This document shows positions 46,491 through 56,530 of a stretch of 64,000 nucleotides of DNA, piece after piece. The position numbers and the translations under genes are program-made. A model generated the notes under the pieces. The model was not told the DNA's origin and made no database searches. It worked only from the letters and a program-made list of their open reading frames with translations. Numbering within the stretch: the stretch's first letter is position 1; every line of letters begins with the position of its first letter. This DNA comes from Apodospora peruviana (Eukaryota; Ascomycota; Sordariomycetes; Sordariales; Lasiosphaeriaceae): positions 124,001 to 188,000 of the forward strand of contig JAUEDM010000002.1 of assembly GCA_033439685.1 (NCBI GenBank), given 5' to 3'.

Positions 46491-48158
46491 TCACACCATA
46501 GGCAAGTTCCCCAAATCTACCCAATCCGTCCCATTGAGCAACACCTCCGCCACCCACCCGCCGCCACGCTGGAAATAACACCTAGTCAAGTTCGACTGGG
46601 GCCAGACATACAGCGGCTCAGCATACGTATTATTCGACGCAGCGGGCGTCAAACACGAGATATCCGTCCCCTTATCAGCCGTTTCCAACACCTTCGGACT
46701 CGACTGCTGCCAGGTTTTGCTGTCATCCGTCCAGACCTGCCTGATCGCGTCGCTCTCGTCCTGGTACAGCACATACGTGCTCACCAAATCACCTCTCCCT
46801 CTATCCGCGTACCTGGCAAATGAGAACGCCGAAAACGACGCCTGGACGGGCATCTTGATCTCAGGAAACTTGTCCACACTTGGCCACGACTGCGTCACAT
46901 TTTCTGATCCGCCCGTCTCGGACCCCGGCACTAAAGGGGTGAGCAAGCCGTCGGGCGACTGGTAAAAGATGCCGTAGCTGCTGTCGATGATTCGCTCGTA
47001 ATCGGTCGACAGCGGCACGATACTTAATCGCGTGCCCTGCACGCCACTGTGCTCGATCAGCTGCGTGTTGCTGTACGGCTTTTTGGCGAGCGACTTGGCC
47101 ACGTTGATGAAGCCGGACCAGTCTTGAAATACAACCCACGGCCAGTAGGCCGCCACTCTGCTACCCGTGCGAACCGAGTAAGCCCTTGCGTTCATCTCCT
47201 CGGGCTGGGTTCCTTGGGCTGCGGCCGTGGTGATGTATTTCAGCCCGTTGACGTAGCCTGTTTCGTTGACGTAGAAGACGGCGAGGTTGAGCTGGACCAC
47301 CTCAAGTCAGACATCATGTATAGTCACAAGGGGGATGTGGTAGCTTACGCTGTACTGGATGACATCGTCCGGGCCGTCTTTATCTTCCCGTGTGGCGGTC
47401 GCCCACCCGGCCATGGCCAGTCCCGTCTCGTTCTCGGGCGTGCTCGGTGTCGTGACCTCCTGCGGCTTCTGCCACGCCGAACTAACTCCGCCGAACGACT
47501 GCGATATGGACGCGTGCAACACGCCCGCGGGGTCCTTGAACGAGAGAACGATGACGGCGCCGGTGGCGTTGCCCGCTGGGCTGCCGTCCTTGGTCGTGCG
47601 GAATGACACGGCCGAAAGAGGCGAGTTCTTGGCGATGGAACTTGGCCCTGGCGCGGCCGATGATGTCGACGATGTGGTCGGTTTCGATGGCGCGGATGTG
47701 GTTGTCGTCGTTGCTTGACCAGCTGCCTCGGATGTAGCGTCGCTGCTGGACTTGTTCGATTTCGAGCCAACTACACCACCCACCACCGCGGCGATGATGA
47801 TCACCAGAACAATAATCGCGCCGATGACCACCCATTTTTTGTTTCGCGACAACCAGCTCTTCTGCGGCGGCGGTATTAACGAGTTGTCGGGTCCGGGGGT
47901 GTACACTTCGGGCGCGTTGTCTTGGTCGTAGGCCACTGCACCGGCGTCCTTACCGTGGCCCTGTTGGTAGCCGGCGACGGATTCCTTGTTGTCTCGATCG
48001 GGTTCGTAGACGTGCAGGCCCTGGTCGTGCTGGTAGACCTGAAGCCCATCCCCTTGGTCGGGTGCTACCTCCAAGCCGGCGTGTTCATACTGATCGTACG
48101 GTCTCTGTGATGATATTACCGACTGCTGCTGTGGTTGCGTCGTCGATTGTTGATCCAT
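46491..48158 (-). CDS. Membrane-anchored fucose-specific-lectin-like beta-propeller protein
   Basis: Two exons of equal length, 47349..48158 and 46491..47300, give 539 aa; the intron is 48 nt. The start at 48158 opens a cytosolic, Gln/Tyr/Asp-rich segment with repeated LxVYxxDxG-like units (GLEVAPDQGDGLQVYQHDQGL). A single transmembrane helix (WVVIGAIIVLVIIIAAVVGGVVG) follows, then a Ser/Thr-rich stalk and a C-terminal propeller with repeated Trp and Tyr strands (SSYGIFYQSPDG, VWTDDSKTWQQSS). This is a type II membrane topology with the lectin-like domain (PF07938 type) outside. Sugar-binding residues cannot be assigned by eye. The frame is intact. Confidence 0.82.
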
Positions 48159-49558
48159 CCTCCGACTCTTGCTGGTGCCATGGACCGCCGGATTGGGGAT
48201 TATGGGTGACAAAAGGACGTGGATGAGGGACAGACAGATGCAACAGAAGGGAAAGATAGACTGCCCTGCCCGTTCATACCGGCCCCCAAAAGAAGGGTGC
48301 CTGGATGCTAGCATCAACTCAATCAAACGCTCCTCCACTCTTGTCGTCGTTCTCATTGGCCCTCCCGTCATCAGCTCCTCTTGTTTATCTCCTTTAGGGC
48401 GGTTTAGAGAGGCGCGAAGGATTTGTCCTATGGTTCTGTCTCCACAACGTCGGCCGCTTATCTTCCCCTTTCGGGATTAGATGTCAGATTTATACCACTC
48501 GCATGGTCTTCCACGTTGCGTTCGGCTCCTCGTGCACGGCATGGTCCCTGGTTTTCCGGCGGCTCCCGCATTTGGCTTCACTTGGGGTTCTTTTGTAAAC
48601 TCCATTTGGTAGGGGACATTGAACATATCAAATCTTGAGGATTGATAAAGTTGTCATAATGCATAAATCTAGCGACTCTAGATTTGCTGTATCTTCCTCT
48701 CGGTACCAATTAATTCACCTTTTACACATTGCCAAGCTAGACCTCATTCAGATCCAGACCAATAATCACACCCTGAAAGATCGTCTTCTTGCTGACTGAG
48801 ATGCCAACAAAATTTGGCGCCTGCCCCCGTTTCGATCCCTGCAAGCTCAAACGTACCATAAGCACTACCGTATGTATTCCGTATGAATTCACGAATACGG
48901 AATACGCTGCCAGCAAATCGATTCACTTTTTATTCCGTACTCCCTAGGACTAAAGGGTAATTCCAATTGCTGACATGAACCTGAATTCAACGCACGCCCA
49001 GAGCGGAAACGAAGCGGGAAAAAGATCCCAGTCGGCTTTGGCTTTGCTGTTTAAGGCTGACCAACACACGTGCGGGACCCAGTCATGGTTCAGAAACCAG
49101 GTTGTTCCCGTTTCTGGAAAATAGGGAGCGGGTAAGAACCTCGCTCTGGGCAAATGAAAGGCCAAGATCCCATTCGAGATTTGGCGGCACTGACAGCTGA
49201 GGTTAGGCGTGAGATTTTTAGGTTCATTACCAGCCCCCAATTACCTTTCCAACCAAAAAAAGAAGAGACACTGTGTCGAAAGTTCAATTTTTTCTTCTTG
49301 TTCTTCAAACCACCAATCAACATTGTCGAGTGGGGGAATTCAGATAACCTTCGACCTCTCCTCATAGGATAGAGCCTTTACTCAAAGTTTTAGCATATTT
49401 GATAGAGTGGTGAATTGGGGGGCTTGAGGTTGAATCTGTAGTGTAAGTCGATTCAATGGCAGAAGTGATAGTAGCTGAATCGTGAGTGTCTTTTTTTTGT
49501 TGATGAGGTAAACGTGCCAATTAAGAGGGGCGCCATGCCACGGGTCGTCTATAAATCC
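48159..49558. other. Intergenic with short TATTCCGTA-type repeats
   Basis: About 1.4 kb. Near 48865-48945 the word ATTCCGTA and its complement occur several times close together, a small inverted-repeat cluster. No gene seen. Confidence 0.5.
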
Positions 49559-49796
49559 TACACCATTCTACGGTAAATAGTAGCCATCGGGTACTTTACA
49601 AGGGTTCCCAGTCGTGGATTTTCCAGGGCTCCCTGGTAGCACATCCTGGAAAACTCTCGTCGTTCAAGCAGTAAATATTCCTTTGTAAATACCGTCTCAG
49701 GCCCTGGCAGTCGATTATAAAATATGTCACAGACAAGGAATCATACAGGGTTTTGTAAGGTACCTGATGGGTACTATTTACGCCATGAATGGTGTA
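49559..49796. mobile_element. MITE-like element A (TA-flanked inverted repeats)
   Basis: The left end CACCATTCTACGGTAAATAG (from 49561) is matched in inverted orientation at the right end (to 49794), with further similarity (GTAGCCATCGGGTAC... against GTACCCATCAGGTAC...). TA lies at both borders. About 234 bp, no coding capacity. Size, TA target and inverted ends fit a miniature Tc1/mariner-type element. Confidence 0.7.
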
Positions 49797-49982
49797 AAAG
49801 AAGTGGTTTTGTACCTGGTAGAGCTTTAACATCACCGCAACTGAAAATTATTATTAGAGACAGCCGGTGGGTCTGATATTCTCTTTGTCGGTCAACTTCG
49901 ACTGCTGTTGGAGGGACACAGTGTTCACATTAGCAGTCCCTTAATGATAGTAGAAAGGGAAACGGAATGCCAGGTTATGATG

Positions 49983-50196
49983 TACACCATTCCACGGTAA
50001 ATAATCAACCTCTGTGGTGCCTACGAGAACCCGCCTGTATGGACTTTCGATAATCCACTCATTTGGGGTTTGCTTGAAACTGCCCCTTTACAAGGTAGTT
50101 TGAGGACGTTGTTGTATATTTTCCCAGCCCATGTTGGGTTCACTATCAGGGCTCCTGTAGGTACCAGAGGTTGATTATTTACCGTGGAATAGTGTA
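49983..50196. mobile_element. MITE-like element B, same family as element A
   Basis: The left end CACCATTCCACGGTAAATAA (from 49985) and right end (to 50194) are inverted copies over about 35 bp (continuing TCAACCTCTG). TA lies at both borders. The first 20 bp of the ends are nearly the same as in element A, so the two belong to one family; the interiors differ. Confidence 0.75.
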
Positions 50197-50197
50197 T

Positions 50198-50695
50198 TAC
50201 CGCATATTCTCAGAACAACTGACTTTGGGCTATTTGGCGCCTGACTACTTGTAGTCGAGTTCGATCGGGTTCCCGCACCTTGGACATACCGCACCGCCCC
50301 AGCAAGAATACAGTAGCTCGCTGATTGGCTATAGTAGGGTTTGTTTTTTGTCACGGCCTGGCTCTCGTAGACGGCGGAACTCATCTATTGGGCGCTATCG
50401 GCGAAGATTCTACTCTAAGGAGAGAAGAGGGAGGAAAACAGAAAGAACGCGATCGCTGCACTTGACAAAAGCTGGTGAGACGCGTTGGCTCCACCGCGGG
50501 GTTTACCCGGCTTTACCACGCGTGGATGACACCGGTGTTGTTTGGTCTGGTCCTCACATTTTTGATACTAACGCTTGATGATAAGGCGATAAGGGTACGT
50601 GGTGGTGGTTGGAACCTAGGGAAGCCGATCGGCCATGACTTCTATAGATTTAGCCCTTTAAAGCTTAAAGTCGGTTGTTCTGAGAATATGCGGTA
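50198..50695. mobile_element. MITE-like element C (different family)
   Basis: The left end CCGCATATTCTCAGAACAAC (from 50200) is repeated in inverted form at the right end (to 50693) with one mismatch in about 27 bp. TA lies at both borders. About 494 bp, no convincing coding frame. It abuts element B within 2 bp. Confidence 0.78.
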
Positions 50696-50696
50696 G

Positions 50697-51207
50697 TGCA
50701 GTTTAGTACGTAGGCACAAAAAAAGGGGGGCGGAGCTGCCATATCTGGAGCTGTTTAGGGGTATATCAACAAACATCGCAAGCCATATGTGTCATAATTC
50801 ATTAGACCATCTGCTGAACCGGATTCCCCCTCCCCCCCGAAAAAAAAAAAAAAAAAGACATATTTCTCGATTATTATGTCTCGAAAAGTAGCGAGACGTC
50901 CGAGCAATAGAGTAACTGTCTCAAAAAGCAACGCAAACCGAATCAACCAAAATTAACGCAAGAACGAACCAACCAAACCAGCGTAGTAATCATGCTCAAC
51001 ATGGTTATCCTCTCCGTCTTCCTTTCCCAAAAAGTTTGTCCCTTATGAAGTCCCCCAATCCCTTAAAAGTACCAGGTCCAAAAACTCCAAACCACTATCA
51101 GTAGACCCAACTACACGGTAGTGGCGGGACTGGTCCCAGATCCCCCTATCGGGGCCCTATATTGGGGGCAGCCCATACCAATACTCCAGCGGCTGGCCAA
51201 CTTCTCT
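50697..51207. other. Intergenic
   Basis: About 0.5 kb with a 17-nt A run near 50840-50856 (T-rich on the other strand). Nothing else recognised. Confidence 0.5.
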
Positions 51208-51594
51208 TCACCCCAGCTGCGTCGCATCGTCACCGGATCCTTTTTTTTGGGACAAATACTGATTAGTCAAGAAAACAACGATGGTCGCTATGTCCTCCGC
51301 CACTTCCCAGGTTGTCTTACCGTCCGAGTGATCATGAAGCCGCCTTTGCCTGCCCAAGACTTGAAGGCAGGGTCAATTGCTTGAATTGATGCATCGATGT
51401 CCCCCTCGATGTTCCTCGGAACGGGTTGCTGGGTTATTTCGATGTTTGTTACGAGCTCAACCCCATAGGCATCTTGCATCTCCTCGACCCTGCACCTGGC
51501 ACCAAAACGCTCATGGATCATCTCGTATACTTTTCTGTACGAGGTCCTAGCCGGGAGGGTGACGGAGAATATGGAGGACTGGTCCCGAGGGGTA
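51208..51594 (-). CDS. Small unnamed family, copy A (3' exons only, N-terminus unresolved)
   Basis: Two exons agree in phase: 51321..51594 and 51208..51258, with a GTAAGA..CAG intron. The text (EITQQPVPRNIEG.., AIDPAFKSWAGKGGFMITRT) matches the middle of copies B and C further right in pattern and spacing (EVETSIPARGGWS.., ADPKFVPERPEAGVMTIG). An exon boundary present in B and C is absent here. Upstream, at about 51760-51960, the leader sequence again resembles that of B and C, but the split start codon seen there is not recognisable. I could not find a 5' exon with the right phase, so the copy may be broken. Function unknown. Confidence 0.45.
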
Positions 51595-53806
51595 CTGCAA
51601 CCGTATTTCATTAGTGCCATGTTCGATTAGAGAAAGCAGAGAGGGAGGCTGGCTGATTCCTTACTTTGTAATGCCGGACTCACGAGCTCTGGATGATGAT
51701 GCTCGGGCTGATGAGGTGCCCCGAGGTCTGTCGACACGGTGTTCATCTTTGGAAGCGGGGGACCAACGCATGTTGGTCGATGATGCTCGGGTTGATGAGA
51801 TGGGTACGCCGACGATGATTGCGCTCCTGTGACTCCAGTCCACAGTCGATGATAATGTGCTGACACGTTGGGTGTTGGCAAAGTCGTGTTCTTGGTAGAC
51901 TTGTCTTTGAGAGCTGGAATGAACGACCAAGACAACTAGAGAGAAAGGGAGGTATATATGCTCCCTCATATTCAAAAAATACAGCGAGCAACGGGTCCTC
52001 CTTGGACGTTGCGTTGATACAGAGTATCTCATCTCTTTTTCAAAGACTAGCTGGTACTTGATATGCCAGCCCTTGTCTGACGCAAAGCTTCATGGATTGA
52101 AGTGGCCACTGTGAGATGTCGAAACCGGGATTCGCTGCCGTTGAACAAACACACGGAGGACAGTTGACATACAGAGTTCTGACCGCAGGTATCTGAGGAC
52201 CGGGGGGGAGATGAGAGACTGGTATAGAATGATTCTTGAACCATTCTTTATGGCCGGTATATACGTAACTCATAATTGATCTTTGGGGTGTCAGGTACTG
52301 GTGACTCTTTGAAGGCTTTCTGGGATTGCCGAGGAGATAAACCATCGAGATAGAGCTGCTGCTTGAATCAGTCGACCTTTTGGACGACAACACCAAACCC
52401 GGGCGGCTGTTCCCAAGCCGCTGCCGGTGTATTCGACTTTCGAGACGACAACACGTGTTTTGTTCGGCTGTTACAAAGTGCTCAAGCCAGTGTAGATGTT
52501 GTCGGGTTGCTCATCTTTCTGGATGACAACACATATCCCTTCCGGCTGTCCCAAGCCGCTCAAACCCGATATTATATCGACGTAAGGTTTGGAATCGCAG
52601 ATTAGGGCCAAGTATCGGATGCCGTGGCATTGGAATCTTCGGGATATGTCACCTATATCGCGCCAAATTCATCCAATTCAGCTCCAGGCCCGTTGCTAAC
52701 GGGCACCACTAACGGATTACCAACAACTGAGTGCCACAACGATTAGTTAGGTACGCGACTTATGTTTGTGAGCCAAGAGTCTTCAAAGATTCCACTCGGC
52801 TTGTTGGTCGACTCGATCGTCCCGGCCGACTCCGACAGATGCCGTATAAGCTGGGTGACACATCCCAGGACTCCGGAATTCAAGTCATTCATCGATCGAG
52901 CGACGGTTGCCAACAGTATCAGATCAGAGTCCGGCCAGTGGGACAAGCAAAAACAGGTCAAAGGTTTGCCGTCCGAAGATATGAACAGGCAGTCAGTGGC
53001 TCCATCTCCGTGCATCATCTACCGGCATCGTCCCTTGACATGACTTATATGTCAGCCGCTAAAATCTCAACAGAACTCCATCCACACCTTGCCAGATAAA
53101 AATCAAGGAGCACTGTGAGGTACATATATCCTTTGTTGACTGTTCTGCTGAAGACACCCATTCCGTCCTCACTGGATACGGCACTGTCGCCAAGCTGGTC
53201 CTTCTCCGGGGCTACCGGCGTCTGCTTTGGGGAAATAAGTCCAACGATGGAAATGACGAAACAACTCAGCAAAAGCAAGTCGAGTAAAAAGATCAGTGAT
53301 CTCATGTCTTCTTAAATCTACAGAGCCGAGAATGGGGGTAGGTCAGGCCTTGAGAGTAGCCGCGCATGAGTTCCTCGATACCGATTCATCCCAAACGCCA
53401 ACGCCAACGGGGAATGCCAAGGTACCCCCAACTTCATCTGGACACAGTGAGGAAATTTGAACTGCCGCACATGACAATAGCCACTGTATCACAATGTCCC
53501 CGAGCTACCAGCTTGAGGATGAGATGGCGTACTTACCAACTAGGTGTCCGAAGAGGGGCCAGTTAGTCGTTGAGGATGTGAGCATATAACCACCCCCGTT
53601 ACCACCTCCTCGATATCCGTTCCAGCTTCCAGAGACAAATCCGCAAGACAAGCCTTCCTGCCAAGATCCAACAGTCTCACACAAGCACATCAAATCCTCA
53701 TAAACTGTGCATCCACATCCACAGGAGAAGCTACGCCGTCTCCATCCATCTCCAGCTGTCAAATAAAGACATTCATCATCCAACCCACGTTGTTCCGTAT
53801 CCCACA
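51595..53806. other. Spacer between paralogues, with a degenerate tandem repeat
   Basis: About 2.2 kb. It holds the leader of copy A (minus strand), a tandem repeat near 52380-52560 and the leader of copy B. No other gene recognised. Confidence 0.5.
52380..52560 (+). repeat. Three degenerate tandem units around GACGACAACAC
   Basis: Units begin near 52383, 52444 and 52522 and share GA(C/T)GACAACAC followed by (C/T)CGGCTGT(T)(C/A)C(C)AA...GC. Units 2 and 3 lie in one frame and read FRDDNTCFVRLLQSAQ and FLDDNTYPFRLSQAAQ. Unit 1 reads LLDDNTKPGRLF in another frame. This looks like a remnant of a coding repeat. Confidence 0.55.
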
Positions 53807-54521
53807 ATGTAATTCAACCTGCCTGCCTCCGCATTCATGACCAAATATGGCCATCAACAACACCAAGATAACTGACATCATTCCGCAGGACGTCTCGCCA
53901 GGCCTGGAAAACCGGCCTCCGGCCGCGTACTTACAAGCACTGGCAGGCGTATCAGGCAATCTGCGATGAAAACTCGGCCGCTGCCGTTGGAAGGCGTATG
54001 TGTGGCCGCAATTATGGGAAGATCAAAAGACTTACAGAGTTGGCAGCTGTTGCCCCTCCCACGCTGATCCGGCGCATCCTGATCGATGGCACGCGCGCCG
54101 TCGAAGTCGAAACATCGATTCCAGCACGTGGCGGCTGGTCCAAGCGGACGCTGGAGAACGCCATTCTACAGGCTGATCCTAAATTTGTGCCCGAACGTCC
54201 CGAAGCTGGAGTTATGACGATTGGACATTTCGCGGTTCTCGAGAGGGTACCAGGAAGTCGTATTGGTGGTCCCCTGGAGGAGGAGGTTGGGGTTGGTTAG
54301 ATGCAGCATGCCTTTGGCTAACCGATTTGAACCGATGACCAGACGTCAAAGGAGCACTAGTTTGTTGACAGCGACGGTCAACAGGAAAAGATGTGACTGT
54401 ACGCTTTCCTGGAGTGGTCATTCGTGCCTTCGAGAAGAAGGGTAAGACTCCGAAGCCTTGGAGCGAGGAACCGGCCCCGGGACCGAGGATTGACACAGAT
54501 TTGGGGATGCAGGGGTATTGA
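53807..54521 (+). CDS. Small unnamed family, copy B, start codon split by an intron
   Basis: Proposed exons: ..53808 (A and T of the start codon at 53807..53808), 53889..53995, 54038..54259 and 54385..54521, giving 155 aa. The first intron (53809..53888, GTAATT..CGCAG) divides AT from G, so ATG only exists after splicing; unspliced, the ATG is followed at once by TAA. The protein pattern AWKTGLRPRTYKHWQAYQAI, then PPTLIRRI and EVETSIPARGGWS, matches copy C block by block. The third junction (donor GTATTG) is chosen by frame and is less sure. No signal peptide and no known domain. The W-K-T-G...Y..WQAYQAI block is the best family signature. Confidence 0.55.
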
Positions 54522-55311
54522 GAACATCATTATGAAGGGGGGCCAAGTCTCAACTAATTACTGCCGTTCTTGTCTTTGGGCTTTGGCCGGCTGTCGTTTG
54601 GGGGACTTGAAGCCTCGGAATGGGGGACCTAACTTTCTGAGATGGACGGGACATAAATTTTGGAGGGAAAAAGAAGACCGGAGTTACCTGGTCTTTTTTC
54701 TTTTTGGACAGAGTTCAGTTCACTGTAGGGGCAGTCTAACGCCAGTATCTACCGTACCAAGGTCATGGCGCGTTCGACCTTGGCTATCTAGGTATCTTAT
54801 TCCGGAGACTAGTTGTAGTGGCTCACCGCCGACAGGATAATTGAAATCATTATCATTGAGAACCTCTAGGTTGCCTACCTAACCTTATCTGCCAATTCTC
54901 TGTGGATGATAAAACGCGTGTTTTTTCTCCTGTGGATGTTCATGGTCTGGTAGTCCCAACATCTAGGAAATACAACTGTCACGTTTTGACAGAGACCACC
55001 GTTTCACAACAATCTCGAGCCATCTGGATGAGATCACCTACTCACAGTGCCCCCAAAGATGGGTCAGTTGCTCACTCAGGTTCTGAGTATTGTGTGTATA
55101 TATACCGCCACATTTCCCACCTCCTGGATATCCATTCGAGCGTGCTCCCAAAGACAAATCTGGAAGCCTTCCTGCCAACATCCAACTCTCTCGCGCAAAA
55201 GCACATCACACCATCATCAACTGTGGATTCCACAGTCCATCCATTTCCCCATCTCCAGCAGTCAAGCAAGACATTGATCACCTAAACCTCGTCGTCGGTC
55301 CCCATCCCACA
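54522..55311. other. Spacer between copies B and C
   Basis: About 0.8 kb. The last part (about 55080-55311) is the leader of copy C and aligns by eye with the leader of copy B (about 53580-53806). No other gene seen. Confidence 0.5.
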
Positions 55312-55929
55312 ATGTAATTCAAGTCCTCCCTGCTTCTTCAACCGCGACCAAAACTTCTTTCTTCCCATCAACAATACCCAAAATCACTGATCACTGACTT
55401 GCGCAGGCCGCCACAACGCAAGCCCTCGAGCCTGAAGCTTTGGAAAACCGGCATCCCCCCGGGTACCTACCTCTACTGGCAGGCGTACCAGGCAATCTAC
55501 GATCAAATAAGAGCTGCTGGAGATGGTATGTGCGGCCCCTCTTGGATAGTCATTGTCGGTTGAAGCTCACATAGCCACAGAGCGCCAACCGCCTACGCTG
55601 GTCGAGTACCGGGACAGAATTGAGTCGAGTTTTGTCATCATCACAACATCGATTCCGGCAGGCCCATCGTATTCCCGTGAATGGTTGATCGAAACGATCG
55701 AAGAGGTTACGCGTTTCTTCTGCTTCAAGCCTGGTGCCTTGACGGAAAAGGGTGATCTCTGGGTTGGTAAGATGGCAAGTGGTCCCTTGGAGGCTGGAGT
55801 TAGATAACGTTTGGCTAACCGACCTGAACCGATGACCAGACATCAGAGATGTGGGGTGTGCGTTTCTTTGGAGCGACGGAGAAGGATTTTGAGAAGGACA
55901 GGCGGGCTCCTAAGCCTTACGGCACTTAA
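55312..55929 (+). CDS. Small unnamed family, copy C, start codon split by an intron and a GC-AG intron
   Basis: Exons: AT at 55312..55313, then 55407..55525, 55581..55774 and 55840..55929, giving 134 aa with agreeing phases. As in copy B, intron 1 (55314..55406, GTAATT..GCGCAG) separates AT from G. Intron 3 (55775..55839) starts GCAAGT, the consensus of GC-AG introns, with a CTAAC branch site and ATGACCAG acceptor. The protein reads SLKLWKTGIPPGTYLYWQAY, then PPTLVEYRDRIES and VIITTSIPAGPSYSREWLIE, and ends RRAPKPYGT. It has no signal peptide or known domain. A stress-responsive or small enzyme-like fold is possible but unproven. The duplicated gene includes leader and introns, so it arose by genomic duplication. 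Confidence 0.62.
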
Positions 55930-56530
55930 ACGGTGTTCTAGGAATGGCGTATAGTCTAAACCACTACCACGTCGGTCCTTGGGTTTTCGGGAATGAGGTT
56001 TTGAGGAGGGGGGCCAGTTTCAACTACTGCCGTTCCTGCCTTTGAGTCTGGTAGGCTGTCGTTTTGGGCTTGGAGCGCCTAAGCGGAATGGAACCTGAGA
56101 TGGAGGCGAGGTACTTGTTTTGGAGGGAAGACAAGCGCGTCGGTTTTGATTGGTTGGCTTTTCGCGTTGTTTTCAATGAGAAATCGTTCCTCTTTTTTTC
56201 TTTTTTTCTTCTTTTTTTCTTCTTTTTCTTCTTTTTTTCTTCTTTTTCTTCTTTTTTTTCTTCTTTTTTTTCTTCTTCTTTTTTTTTTTTTTGGTTGTGT
56301 AGAGTCAGTTTTAAGGAATGTTGACGATTGGGGTGACCACGTGACCGTACTAAGAGCAGCAAACCAATTGGATCGCCCCTGGTAGCCCCGCTATGCACGA
56401 CTGCCGGATCCACAAAGCTTGAAGAAAAATATGGAAAATTGACAAAAACAGAGGTTCAGGAAGAGAAACCGGGGATGAACAGCAGTAAAAACAGAAAAAC
56501 CACGACAAATTGAATAATTTTGACCCCAAT
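55930..56530. promoter_or_regulatory. RKM4-like promoter region with a long pyrimidine tract
   Basis: About 0.6 kb upstream of the SET gene. It is dominated by a CT-rich tract at about 56190-56292. No other site can be named. Confidence 0.45.
56190..56292 (+). repeat. T/C microsatellite (TTC and T-run mixture), about 100 bp
   Basis: Almost pure pyrimidine strand made of CTTTTTTT and TTC units. Such tracts exclude nucleosomes and are frequent in fungal promoters. Confidence 0.85.

Noticed and set aside
52030..52400. Minus-strand frame of 118 aa near the tandem repeat
   Set aside because: No family features; overlaps repeat DNA and has no supported start or splice sites.
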